DNA from: Ceratobasidium sp. AG-K
Taxonomy: Eukaryota > Basidiomycota > Agaricomycetes > Cantharellales > Ceratobasidiaceae
DNA length: 64,000 nt
Direction: 5' to 3'
Assembly: GCA_037039685.1 (NCBI GenBank)
Contig: JAWNGF010000003.1
Coordinates: 3,446,571-3,510,570, forward strand
The first letter of the stretch is position 1; each line of letters starts with the position of its first letter. The notes below the pieces were generated by a model. It searched no databases. It saw only the letters and a list, made by a program, of their open reading frames with translations, and was not told where the DNA came from. The position numbers and the translations under genes were made by a program. Shown here one piece after another: positions 23,610 through 35,303 of the stretch.

Positions 23610-23906
23610 CAATATGAGAATATAATGACACCCCAATCAAGGAGAGGAGGGAAATTTGAATTCATGGCATAGCTTCTCCTGCGCAATACGAATTGTGATC
23701 ATATTGCGCTTCCATCGGTCGAATTGCTTTGATCGTGACAGAACAGCAAGTAAGTCATTATAGAGATTCAATTTATAGACACTAGCCCTCACGGTAGATC
23801 ATACGGAGGGATGCTTGTAATGATATTCTATCGCATTATTGCATTCGCGCGGATGAGGTTTCGACACACTGGGGAAAACGACATGAACAATAACTGGCAA
23901 GTCGTA

Positions 23907-26900
23907 TCAAGACCCAATGTGGATAAAAGGTGCCCAGCGCACTATTGCCTTTTCTCCAACCCTCGCACGCAAGTGCGCCACCGCGTGATGCAGCGCCCTC
24001 GCTGCCTTCGTATGGTCCATCGTACCATCCCTTAATAGTTCCGCATATACCTTGTCTGCGACTTCCGGTCCATCTTCATCAGCAATGCTCCACATTGTCC
24101 CGATTACGCTTGGATATCCCGCCATTAAGAGCCCGGCCGCCAAATGAACCGCCTCGTCTGGCATATTCTTGTCTCCCACAGCGGTCTCGCAGGCGGATAG
24201 GAATGCGAGTCCCTTGTTTGTGAACGACTGCTTAGTGATTGTGGTGAGCGTGAGGCTGCCATCGTGGAGATGAAATGCACTTTGTGTTGGATCGTTTGGG
24301 TTTTGGGACCCATGGCATGCCATATGCAGCCAACTGAACTGGGTCATCGCGTCCAACACCTGGTCCATGGTGGCTTCCTCATTCTCCAGTTGAAGGTAGC
24401 AAGTCTCCCGGGAATGATTCCGAACAATCCCAAGTTCACGTCTTGTACATGGCAAACTATTGAAGCCGGGTGTATGTTCCTGACCAACGGCGAGTACTCC
24501 GGAGTATGCTGGAGGGACTATTGAATGGCTCATGAGCAACGCGCTGATGGTAGGAGTGTACGAAGAGATCGCGAGATCAAAAGCATTGGCCTGGGACTGG
24601 TCGTAGCACCCAGCCGCATGAAGTGGGAGGAATGAGAGAACGCCCGTAGTACACCAGGTAAGACATGGTAGTTGATCGACAGAAGACTTATCCTGAAAAC
24701 CAGTAAATACACGATCTAAGTAGCTATATGGGCGCACGTACCATATAGCCGAGAAATTCTAGGACGGGCTTGACTACGCCTGACCAGAGGACCTTTAGCG
24801 CGCTTTCGAGCGATCCAGGGGGCGAGTTATTGACTTTAACAAACCCCCGTTGTCCAACTAATGGGGCGAGGCGTTCTCGAGCTGTAAGCGCTAGTTCTAT
24901 CGAAAAGCCCGTCAAAGGGACATGAGAAATGACATCGCTGTCTGGCTGAAGGATGAGAGCATCGCATCGGGACTTGTGTGCATTAATGACAACGATAGGG
25001 TGGGATTGTGCGGCACTCAGGAGCTGGGGTAGTCTAAGAGGCTGTAGAAAGTTCTCAAAGCCAGGGATGCAACGAGCCTCCTTCAACAGCTGGTCCCAGT
25101 TCAGTGCTAGCTGAATGTGATTAGCTCCTTCGTGCCATAAGTCTGTCTCGCGGCTTGCCGAGGCTAGTATCCCTGGTGATCGAGACCCTACGTGCTCTAG
25201 TTGACGGCCAATGTCCTTGAGCCTGCCCGCAAGATCTTGATCCACAGAGAGGAGCAGCTCAAACGGTGTGCGTAGCTGAGCTATCTGTCCCCAAACAATT
25301 GACCGGCCTGCCTCAAGCCACTCGAGAGCAAGCTCAAAGTTATTGGCATTTATAGCACAGGCTGCAGCCTCAGTAGCGAAGTCACCTAGACTTGCGATAA
25401 GGCTGTAGCGCCGTTGAAGTGTGGTGCCGATCCAGATAAGTTGTGGGAGTAGCTCAATCGCCCTTTGATACGCGGGATAGGAAGAATGCGCTGGGTGGCG
25501 GGATGCCCAGCGAGCCCACTTGCGACACGCATTGAACCGGTGTTCTGGCGACCCACACATGGCTTGCGCGCCGGTCCTATATGATTTGATTGCGAAGTCG
25601 AGGTCTGAGATTCTGTGTGAATGGAGATATCGATCTATGTACAAGCCTCCGAGGTTTAGGAGTCTGCCTGGTTTGTCTGCATGACCATCTGGAGTGAGCG
25701 AAACCCCCTCTGATACGCACTCAATTGCCTTGCTGAGATCAGATTGCTCTTCAAAACGTTTGAACCGATTGCGATACGAATTTCCGAGGTTGTTGAAGCA
25801 TGTTGGCTTGTCTGCGTGACCATCAGGAATGAGTGAGGTGGCGACTACTCCACATTCGATTGCCTTATTCAGGTCAGCTAACTCTCCAAAACGTTCGAAC
25901 CGAGCGCAATATGCATTTCCGAGGTTATTGACGCATCCCGGCTTGCCTACATGACCATCAGGAGCGAGTGAGGCCGCCTCTATTCCGCACTCGATGGCTT
26001 TGTTCAGGTCGTCTAGCTTTCCGAAACTGTTGAACCGAGTGAAATACGAGCTTCCGAGATTGTTGAGGAGTGTTGGTATGTTCACATGACCATCAGGGCT
26101 GAGTGAAATGGCATCTGCTCCGCATTCGATTGCCTTGTCCAGGTCAGTCGGCTCTCCAGAACGATCGAACCGAGCTTCGTACGAGTTTGCGAGGTTACTA
26201 AGGTGCCCTGGCTTGTCTTCATGGCTGTTGGGAGTGAGCGAGACCGCCTCTGCCCCGTACTCGATAGCCTTATTCAGGTCCACTAGCTCTCCTGAACGGT
26301 TGAAACGAGCGAGGTACGAGCCTCCAAGGTTGTTGAGTCTACTTGGCTTGACTGTATGACCATCCGGAGTGAGCAAAACCGCCTCCGCTCCGAGTTCGAT
26401 TGCCTTGTCCAGATCATCCAATCGTCTGGAAAGTTTAAATCGAGTGCGATACGAGCTTCCAAGGCTGCTGAGTCTACTTGGATTGTCTGCTTGATCACCA
26501 GGAGCGAGTGAAACCGCCTCCGCTCCGCGTTTGATTGCCTTATTCAGATCATTCGGGTCTCCGGAATGCTCGAACCGAGTGTGATACAAGTCTCCAAGGT
26601 TGCCGAGATACATTGCCTTGTCTGCGTGGTCATCGGGAGTGAGAGAGACTGCCTCTGCCATGCAATCGATTGCCTTTTGAAGGTCAGCCAACTCTCCGAT
26701 ACGTTTGAACCTGGCACAACATGAAGTCCCGAGGTTGTTTAGAAATCCCGGCTTGGCTACATGACCATCAGGGGTGAGCGAAACCGCCCCCTTTTCGCAT
26801 TCAATTGCCTTATCCAGATAGGCCAGCTCGCCAAGGTGTTGAAACCGAGTCTTGTATGAGGTTCCGAGGATGCTAAGGGATGCTGGTTTGTCAGCAGGAT

Positions 26901-27414
26901 CGTCGAGAGTGATCAGAACCGCCTCTTCTCCACACTTGATTGCGTTCTCCAGGTCATCCAGCTCTCCAAACCGTTGGAACCGAGTAAAGTACGAGTTTGC
27001 GAGGTTTGTCAAGTAGTGTGTCTTGAATTCATCGTCATCAGGAGCGAGCGACGCTGCCTCTTCTCCATACTCAATCGCCTTGTTGAGGTAAGCCAGCTCT
27101 CCGAAACGCCCGAACCAAGCGAGATATGATTTTGCCAGGTGGCTAAGCGCACTTGGCCTGGTTTCATGACCATCAGGAGTGAGAGAAAGGGCCTTGGTCT
27201 CGCACTCGATTGACCTTTCTAGATCATGTAGCTTGCCTAGACGGTCAAACAGAGCAAGATACCCGCCCCCAAGGTTAATCAGCATCAGTGGTTTTCTCAT
27301 CTCAGAATCTGACGCAATCGAGATTGCCGTTTCCCAGAATTCAATGGCCCGGTGGAGCTCTTCAACTACGCCTGAACACATGAACTGATTGTACGAGCGA
27401 AGACCACGGGCCAT
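23907..27414 (-). CDS. TPR-CHAT protein 2
   Basis: Exons 27414-24742 and 24692-23907 (intron 49 bp) give about 1152 residues from the ATG at 27414. About 13 diverged TPR-type units (LNNLGxSYxARFxRFGELxDL) precede the conserved linker EWLEAGRSIVWGQIAQLRTP and a CHAT domain with the expected His (HMACHGSQ) and Cys (LSACETA) and the end HIGS. A peptidase regulated by a TPR array is the family expectation. Compared with TPR-CHAT 1 the repeats are much less alike. A further 5' exon is likely by analogy with protein 1, where an acidic leader is spliced on; see 27440-27715. Confidence 0.85.
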
Positions 27415-27439
27415 GAATAGGTAAGGATGAGATGATCTT

Positions 27440-27715
27440 TATAAGACATTTGAAAATCTTGTCAGTGGTTTCGACTGCGTTATGGGTGTCAACCCCTACG
27501 TACATGAACTGTGAGGCCCCCTGCATTGCATTGTGTAGAAAATCTATCACAGGATTTGAATTGTCGTTAACCCCCTCGTTGTTTGTATCTTCGTTGTCTG
27601 CGCCTTCACTTCCCATGCCTTCACTTGCCGTGTCTTCACTGGTCGTGTCTTCATAGTTGTTACCGCTCCGAAGATGTAGGTTTAGTAGCAAGCCGCTGAG
27701 TAGCTGTCCCAAGCT
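27440..27715 (-). CDS. Candidate acidic 5' exon of TPR-CHAT protein 2
   Basis: An open frame just upstream of the TPR exon encodes an Asp/Glu/Asn-rich segment (NYEDTTSEDTASEGMGSEGA) and NPVIDFLHNAMQGASQFM. Protein 1 has an equally acidic leader spliced in phase 2 to a TPR exon that begins with SSQ. Here an acceptor at AAAG before ATCATCTCATCC would give the matching phase, but I could not find a strong donor. The exon limits and the start codon are unresolved. Confidence 0.35.
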
Positions 27716-30410
27716 TGTGTCCGCAGGCCCTCCACCTAATGGTTCTGAGCTGTCTGAGTCTGTTCCATCGGCGGCCAGTCAGTGCATCAGAAACATCCAC
27801 GGATCAAAAGGGACGCGCTTCCAAACACTAACCTCCATGGTAAATGTGACCTTCTGTGTTCAATACGATGCGAATGGGTGACCGGGTCTCACTATTGTCT
27901 CAGTTATCAGTCTCGCTCATCATATTTCGATATCTTTAAGTCGTACCCTCGGCTGTCATCTGACCCACCCTCGTCTTCTTGAAATGGCTCAGAGTATTCC
28001 ATGTAGCTCACCGGTGCTGTCTAGTACGGTTTCAAACCGTGATGCAAAAGGGAGGCGAATTGCATGTAGTCTTGTACATGCGAATCAAGGTTTATATATG
28101 CATAGTACAGCATGAGCCTTCCATTGCCACGATCCCCGGAATGGCCGTGTGATGGAATTAATCCGAGCACTGGCATGGCATTCGTCGGCCCGCTCGGTTT
28201 GAAAAATTACGAAAAAAAAATCACCTGACCAGGTTTGGTTCGTCCGCGTGTCCATCAATGCAACGCATATATCACATTGATAAGGTTCAATTGACAACTA
28301 CTCGAATTCTGCCTGTGTGTCCGAAGGCTGTGTCAAGGTATCCTCGACTCAAACCTCACACGTTCATTTGTGTTCTTTAAGCCAAGCATGTAAAAACTAG
28401 CACAGGTGATTTTCTCGAGACTGTGCAGCATACGACCCAGGTCTGTCGATTGACTACGGTAGCGCCAAAAGCTCTGACTAGACCAAGTCGAGGAGCACCT
28501 GATTTATAACACCTCTTATGATAATGAACCAGACCCACCGGCAACGCTGCCAACGCAATGCACGCCCAAGCGGGCTTTATGTGTATTGGTAATAATCTGC
28601 CACAGATTCATTTTCGTTTTTATGTCCGACTTGATTTTTGCCTAGTTGAGAACAGCAGCTGCTCTGCGTGATTGGACGACACACTGCTCCGACTGACCAA
28701 GTACGACCATACATTATCATGTACCGCTCGTAGTGGGCGCTGGTAGGGTAGCTACCTGTTCGAGAGGTTGGATATATTCCAAGTGCGCAGGGTGATATAT
28801 GGGGCCACATAGTACTGGTCCGGGGGAGGGGGGGAGGTCAGGAGGTGCATGAGCGAGGGTTTGCTTAGAACAGCGAAGCTGGGGAGCTATCGGTGACAAG
28901 TACGTCCGAGTCGGTACAGGCGAGTAGAGGGAACTTAAATTTGAGTTCAGGCATTAACTCGAAGGAGCTGGAAGATGTTTCACGGGATTGGCAGTAAGAC
29001 CCACAGGGTTCGGTCAAGGTGGCTGGTGAAACTAAATTAGCTGACGTCAGCAAAATCCAGGTTGGCTCCGGAGAGCTCCGGAGCCTAGGACCTAAGGGAG
29101 CAGGACTCCCCTTTCAGGAGCGCTCCGGAGACGTAAGGAGTGGATGCGGATCACTGCTGATCACACCCATCGGGCGCCACATCTCCTGTAGTTTCAGGAG
29201 CCCTCCTGAGGCTCCTTGTCTGGGGGATTTTGCCGAACGGAGCGCTAGCATGCTTAGTCAGCCACCGGCCCAAAAGTCGGAACAGCCGACTGTCGACCCG
29301 CCACGAGTGAACTTCAATGGCATTTGTTCACTTCGTGTACTCTGGGCGCGGTCTGATTAAAATTCGCGCCTGCTCAGGCTCTGCCCACCGACTCGAATAA
29401 CGCTCGAACAGTCATGACCTTATTGGTCCAGCTTACTCGTTATCCATATCTGTGCCTTCTGTGTGCAATAGCTATAGGTGCGACTGGATTGCCGTTGCCG
29501 CCGCTGTCCTTTCATACCGTGCGTCAGGTGTAATTCGCCATGAGGGTAGGAAGCGTACGTCGCTTAGCATGTTGGCGAGTTCATGATTATTGTGTAGCTA
29601 ATCGGAGACAGCTCAAATAATGCGGAGGGACCGCTGCCTTCGATGTCCCCCCAATTCTATCGATTGTATTCGTAACCGTTCCGTCGTCTGTATCAACAAC
29701 CTCAGCAGCTCAGAAGCATGTCTGCGATCCCCTCCCTCCGCTCGATTCATCCATAAGACCTCGAAAAGGCCCTGCCGAGCGGATTGTATTAATAACATTA
29801 ATCCATCCGACTATAACTCCGGACCTCATCAACGTCACTCCCAAGACAACAGCACCTCAAATCCCTCTCACAAAGCTACTTGCTCTCGATTGAATCCTGT
29901 CCAGGCCGATTTCGCCCTCCTACTCCTTTTTTTCTTTTTTTCTTTTTATCCGTATTTATTGTCTTTCGACGAACTCGTCATGTAAGACATTACAATCTAT
30001 AGTAAGTAGTTGGCTCCCTCCCATATACCCGGCACGGCGTGCTGGCCCGACACCTCTCCGCCGTCCGCCCACTCCCGAGCGTTTATACAGCTCCTCCGGG
30101 AGGTAGTCCGAAACCACTCTCCTACCCCAATCAGTTGAGGCCTTTGTTCGGACCCCGCCAAGTCTCCGCCTGGGCTCACGTTCCCACTTTTCTCAATTTG
30201 GTTCCATGCTTCATTCAGATTGCCCACCCGCCGTCACGAGACCCGCGTGAAGGGAAGTCCAGTAAACTCAACGCCATACAAACGTGGAAGCCCTTGCTAA
30301 TACTGGTCAACTTGTGGAGACCCACCCGAGCCCAAATTGACCTTAGGCTCAGCGTTGACCGGCGTGGCTTGCCAGGGCGAGAGAGATGCCGCCTGGGCGC
30401 ATGTACTCTT
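27716..30410. other. Gene-poor region
   Basis: No gene supported. At about 29050-29235 two GC-rich arms made of CTCCGGAG/CAGGAG motifs are bounded by GCAAAATCC on the left and GGATTTTGC on the right, a possible decayed inverted-repeat element. A pyrimidine tract (C/T with long T runs) lies near 29920-29950. The dispersed repeat at 30035-30094 also falls here. Confidence 0.4.
30035..30094. repeat. Dispersed repeat, copy 1
   Basis: About 60 bp (CGTGCTGGCCCGACACCTC, then CGCCGTCCGCCCACTCCCG and AGCGTTT.TACAG) recur with few changes at 48127-48189. The nature of the parent element is unknown. Confidence 0.6.
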
Positions 30411-30615
30411 TTTATTGCAATATAATTCAAACAGTCCTGTATGAGCTTAACATCTTTGGGATTTTGTTAATTTGATTCGAATGAAGCCGTGGCTATAACA
30501 AGGGGATTTGAATGAGTTTATTCACCTGGTCACCTGCACGTGAGCTAGGCGCCCCGCAAGGTCTCAGACAGAACACAATTGAGCCAATAATAAATTATTT
30601 AACAAGCATGAGAAG
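30411..30615 (-). pseudogene. Decayed QTRT2 exon 1 and promoter
   Basis: The stretch is similar to about 5495-5690 of the intact QTRT2 locus in the same orientation: TTCAAACAGTCCTGTATGAG against CTCAAACAGTCCAGTACGAG, then TCGAATGAAGCCGTGGCTAT against TCGAACGAAGCTGTGGCTAT, and more weakly on into the promoter. Several substitutions and stops make it non-coding. It sits immediately left of duplication block 2. Confidence 0.7.
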
Positions 30616-30825
30616 CCTGGTAAGGGTAAGTTCAAGATTTTGTTCGAATTGAGGCCCAGTAGCTCTGAAGAGCTGAACAGTTCCAACCAGTTCTGACCCG
30701 AACTGTAAACGCTCCGCTGAGTCAGACACCATCAACACACGTGCACAACATCATGGGTGCCGCGAAAACTGCACACCGATACCAAACGATATCGAATCGA
30801 AATGCTCTCCGGCGCTGAAAGTGGT

Positions 30826-31910
30826 ATGGCTTCCGAGTACACGGTTATTGTCCAAGGAGAAAAGTTTCAACTATCAAGAGCACAACTCGAGTTTGATTCT
30901 CCCAACTTGCTATCCGAATACTTTCTCAGCAACCAACATGAATCGGACCCAAGTCCACGCGAAATCAGGCTATCGAGAAACCCTGGGCTATTCTTGTTGA
31001 TTCTCGAGTATCTCTGTGGCTATAAGATACTGCCCATAAATAATTACGCCCAGCCCATTCGAATGTCCCGGGAGAATGTCCTTGATAATCTTCGGGCGGA
31101 TGCGAGCTATTATAAACTTCAGGGCCTGGTCAGACTGATTGATACGTATGCAGAGGTACTGGCATATACTTGTCATATGGCCCTTCTAATAAGCAATATT
31201 GTATTCACTTTGATCATGCACACAGCCCGAAGCAACGCACACACCCAACACTCTTCCAAATCCAAAATCATCCCCAATCTTTCACTTCCCAGGGCGCGTG
31301 GTCAACTGGTCGAGAGCAGGGAGGTAAGCAATGATGTAGGACTGATTACAACGTAAATCACCTATTGCCATAGTGGCGCAAACCCTCCGTCAGCGGGTTA
31401 TACGGAGTTTCCCATTTCCATCGACTTATCTAAAAGCTTCTCCATGTGAGTTTACACGTCAATTAGACTCATGTGAATTATGTGACTTTTTTTGGCAGAG
31501 GCTGCTGGTTCAAGGCCGCATCAAACAAGGGATGGCATACTCTTATCGCTATTGAGGCACCCGCAGTTTCTATTACATTGTTTGATATCAGCATAAGTCC
31601 TGGTGGCGATTTCCGGTTCGAGCTTGGCACCGGCTCGGATGCGACGTCGGACCGCGTCTATTCGGATAAGAATGGCCCGGAAGTACGCTTGGGTGTATGG
31701 ACTCACCTAACATTTGTGCAGCGGGTTAACCAGGCCGGTCAAGTCGATTGGCGAAAGCTGTATTTGGACGGAAAAGAAACAACCTCGTCCAACGCGAATT
31801 CGGCATTATACAATCCATCTCCCCAAAAGGTTGGTATACGGTTCTTTTCCGGCACCAGATCACTGACACTGCCATCAGACTCGCATGGTTATCATGCGAG
31901 GCTCATATAA
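30826..31910 (+). CDS. BTB-domain protein with jelly-roll (LamG-like) C-terminus, block 2 copy
   Basis: Exons 30826-31155, 31226-31323, 31374-31445 and 31499-31910 give 303 residues, with exon borders and phases equal to the block 1 paralogue at 18392. BTB part: KFQLSRAQLEFDSPNLLSEY, LFLLILEYLCGYKILPI, LRADASYYKLQGLVRLIDTY. C-terminal part: CWFKAASNKGWHTLIAIEAP, VRLGVWTHLTFVQRVNQAGQ, WRKLYLDGKE. As in block 1, residues like AGFLGQAEDIALFQRVLDQV continue only in a different frame after the LTLPSDS segment. An in-frame ATG at 30802 could extend the N-terminus by eight residues. Confidence 0.7.
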
Positions 31911-32456
31911 ATACATGCGTAACGCAGGGTTCCTTGGACAAGCTGAGGATATCGCACTATTTCAGCGTGTACTGGATCAGGTCAGTGTTTATCAAGTAAA
32001 GAAGTTGACGCACGACGGCCACTTCCTCACTATATGTCTACAATCAGGACGAGATTGTAACCCGAGCTTCGCGGTCTGATCCGCCTGCTGACCATGGATG
32101 GCAAACCGAGGCGGACGGCATCTCAGGGCGGGCATACTGACAACCAATACGTTTTGGAAAACATTTAGCAATATCTTCCCCACATGTGTATAGCCGAATA
32201 AATGCGAGCGGCTGCTGGCGGTTTTTATGCCCGTCGAAGTACGATTGTGTGGGTAGTTAGAAATCATGTGCCGATACCAGGTGTATGCGTGGCGCTCGGG
32301 GGGGGGGGGGGATCTAGCTATCGTCGTGTTCGTAGGCTGACGCACAACATTTCCCCAGCACTCGCAATTTTGTTCTTTCCAACCCCAAGCGCTCCCTAAT
32401 CTTTCACTTCCTAGGGCGTGTGGTAAACTGGTCTCAAACCGACACGTAAGCAGTGT
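31911..32456. other. Mosaic spacer in duplication block 2
   Basis: It begins with the out-of-frame remainder of the BTB/LamG gene (to about 32000). Its end (about 32365-32450) resembles the exon 2/intron 2 border of the BTB gene (compare 18830-18910), so a piece of that gene was copied here a second time. A run of G lies near 32300. Confidence 0.5.
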
Positions 32457-32546
32457 TTAGAGTGGGTTGAATTCTGCTCGTGCGTGTTCTGGCAAGAACA
32501 AGAGAAGAACGGGTACGAGTAATTGATAGGTAGCGGGGAAACGCAT
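32457..32546 (-). pseudogene. Truncated copy of secreted protein A
   Basis: It keeps only the signal peptide and the first residues of the mature region (MRFPATYQLLVPVLLLFLPE then HARAEFNPL) and then a stop codon. The cysteine-bearing remainder and exon 2 present at 20291-20600 are absent; BTB-derived sequence follows instead. A deletion or rearrangement in block 2 is the simplest reading. Confidence 0.75.
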
Positions 32547-32775
32547 ATTGGTGACGGTGGTGTGGGGCGGTTCAACTGGGATCTGGGTATTTGTACTACT
32601 GAATGGCCGAGAGTATGCGCGTTTGAGCTCAATGGCGATCTCCCGCCCGCTTTCGATTGGTTACGTTTCAGAAACACCACCGTGACGGAGTACTCCAGCC
32701 CACAGTCATCACCTGTGTCACGGCGGATCTCGTGGGCACCGGGTGACCAACGGCCCAGAAAGGACAATGTTTCAA

Positions 32776-33057
32776 TTACTGCAATAGGATTCGTTGAATG
32801 TCCTTGCGCGCCAGGCCACTCTGGAGCGGGCGGACGGCCTGTGTCTTGGCGCTCACTCGGATTGTCCTCAGTTCACTACAATAAGCACGTTGCACCAACG
32901 ACTGAATCCCATCGTTATCGTTGCCAATTTCATAGGTCGGCGCGTCATCGGTGGGGATGAGCAGTATCAGCTCGGATCGGTCCCAGTGTTTCACTCGACC
33001 AAGATAATATGAATAGTCCCGAATCGAGTTTATTACTAGTGTTACACCTTGTTCCAT
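32776..33057 (-). pseudogene. Frameshifted counterpart of the 121-residue hypothetical protein
   Basis: It begins MEQGVTLVINSIRDYSYYLG and keeps SLVQRAYCSELRTIRVSAKT, then shifts frame relative to the block 1 sequence at 20832-21197. The shift argues either for pseudogenisation here or for a non-coding status of both. Confidence 0.4.
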
Positions 33058-33159
33058 CGAATCAAGTAGCTAGCAAGAAGACAATGTCCGAATCCAAAGT
33101 TCCAAATTGGTGTTGCCGAGGATGACGTAATATAAGCCCACACACCTCATTGGCGATTC

Positions 33160-33560
33160 ACCCCGCGCCAGGAAGCTCCCAATGGCACGGGTCTGAAACC
33201 GGGATGGAAGCAAACGCATCACACGCCTCCTCGCATTCTGAGAACATTATATTACACCCTTCTGTGTTTGCTTCAATGCTGTCGGATGTTGTGCTGTCGG
33301 TCGCTAGACTCGGCGAAGAATCACGAAGAGATACTCACTTGCACTGATTACACCTTATTACACCTTATTACTACTCGACAAAACTCCTTCTCCCCAATGT
33401 CGCGCACGATCCCGCGAGGCCAGTCGCCAGCAATTACGCAGCAGACGGTCATTTTAGGACAAATATCGAAGGCATTGGGCTGTGTTAGCTCATTTTGAAT
33501 TTGGCCTCGTTGTTCGGGTGCGAAGAACGAAGGAGAAATTTGTAAATTTAAGTGACAGGA
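33160..33560 (-). pseudogene. Decayed copy of secreted protein B
   Basis: The mature region is recognisable (FDICPKMTVCCVIAGDWPRG, EKEFCRVVIRC) and exon 2 still reads NTEGCNIMFSECEEACDAFA. However, the signal-peptide region is frameshifted, a short tandem duplication (CACCTTATTA repeated) disrupts the end of exon 1, and the normal stop is lost so that exon 2 reads on to GAG and a later stop. Confidence 0.7.
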
Positions 33561-33741
33561 ATGAACATCGTGGTCGTGACCAGACGACAAACAAACCTCG
33601 GCACAAACACCGTTAAGCGCCAATGACATAACACATTGATCCTCAGCTTCTTGTTCGCATCCCATCGTGACGTTTTGGGCTTGTCATCTCCCACCACCAT
33701 GCCCCTGGCCTCGCAACCTTGCCAAAACTAAACCTGAAAAA

Positions 33742-35303
33742 ATGTCAACGACCTCACTTGAACCGGCCATCTCGCTTCGTCGACGCACCAACCCACTTGA
33801 AACAGCTCGCCGCGAGGCCATGTCTAAAACTCCCTCGCGATTACCGTCACCTCCAGAAGACAACGACGCCAGCTCGGACGATACCATTATGCCCCAAGGA
33901 CGACACCACTCGGGCGGGGACATCGGGGACCACTTTAGCGCTGGGTCGGGAGTTGGTGAGTCTCTTGTTCACCGCCAAAGCTTAAATTGATGTTATCATA
34001 GTTGGCTCTGATCGAAAACACGAGTTTCCCTCGATCGCATCGCGATTACATCCATCTACGCCCTCTCATTCCCAATCTCCATCTACGATCCGGACTCGCT
34101 CTCACTCGAGCAGCTCCGACTCGGATTCGGACACGGGCGGGCTTACCGATGCAGCACATACTATTGCTTCATCCACCTCGTGGTCCGACCTGCCTTTATT
34201 GGTCACCCTCGTGCCGCCGATCGTAGCACTCTTTACTGGAGGCGACTATCTTCGCGACCTTCTCCTCACCTGTTTCCTCGTCTGGTACCTTCATCAAATC
34301 ATTAAAGGTTTGTTCTTCGCATCTCCATTACTTCCGACTAATGCTCGAATCAGTACCCTGGGACATATATCTCGCCTCGCTTCCACCTCCTCGTACCTCA
34401 CATCAGCCAACCCAACATAAAGAACTGCGCACGACTCGGATTGCTGCACTCCTCTTGTGCGCCGTCACCCCTTTCCTCGGCGCAACGCTCCTCCGCCTAG
34501 TAGCCTCATACCTGTACCCATCCGACCCAGAGCCTCTCTCATGGTTCTCCACCGCCCTATTCGTCCTAGCAGCCGGGATCAGACCGTGGAGACACCTCGC
34601 CCACCTCGTCCTCACACGAACCGAAGCACTGCACCTCGCCGCACACAAGCCATCGATATTCCGCGCCGCGCTCCTCGCACCCGAAATCGAACATCGCGAG
34701 CGCGCACGGGACGCCCAACGTATCGACTCGCTCGAATCTGAACTCGCGCAGCTCCGAGCCGAGCTTTCGGTCCTGACTGAGCGGACTCGCTCGGCGACGA
34801 GACACGTCAAGGCGCTCGAGCAGGCGTTGAACGAAAAAGTCGAGACGGTGCAGGGGAGGGTCGAGGTGTTGGAGCGGTATGGATCGACGGCGGGTGGTGC
34901 GGTTGGAGGGTGGGAGTTGATCTGGAGAGGATTTGGAAAGCTCGTGTGCGCCGCGTTTCCGTTTACCAAGAGCTGGTTCGAGGAAGCCGAGGCCGAGGCG
35001 GGTAGGGGTCGGAGAGTAAAGGGAAAGAAGGGTAAACGGCTGAGAGGGGTGGTGAATAACTTGCCGCCTGTGCCCGAGGTGGACGAACATGAGGGCAAGG
35101 TACATGGGAGCAGGCCGAGTGGAGTCGCCGACGTCAGACCGAATGGTCTGAACGAGAAGAGGGGAGCAAACTCGGATTCGGGAGTGCTTCCGTCGCTACC
35201 CAAACCCGACGGTTTTATCATGTGGACCATCAACCTGGCCACCTGGCCTCTGCGCGTTATGCGGGGCATCTTGACGGGTTTCGTAGGAATTTTCCGAAGT
35301 TGA
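33742..35303 (+). CDS. Membrane protein with coiled coil, block 2 copy (full length)
   Basis: Exons 33742-33955, 34002-34307 and 34354-35303 give 489 residues. Order: disordered Ser/Asp-rich N-terminus, two pairs of hydrophobic segments (LPLLVTLVPPIVALF, DLLLTCFLVWYL; RIAALLLCAVTPFLGATLL, WFSTALFVLAAGI), a coiled coil (DAQRIDSLESELAQLRAELS and on to about residue 310), a basic stretch KGKKGKRL, and a C-terminal amphipathic/hydrophobic segment (WTINLATWPLRVMRGILTGF). Introns are 46 bp and in the same phase (1) as in block 1. No family recognised; a membrane-anchored scaffold is a guess. Its N-terminal exon and coiled coil are related to those of the kinase-like gene at 51640. Confidence 0.75.

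Noticed and set aside
34403..35269. 288-codon minus-strand frame opposite the block 2 membrane-protein gene
   Set aside because: The plus strand has the intron phases, coiled coil and a paralogue; the minus frame is Ser/Arg-rich without features and is not kept in block 1 in the same form.
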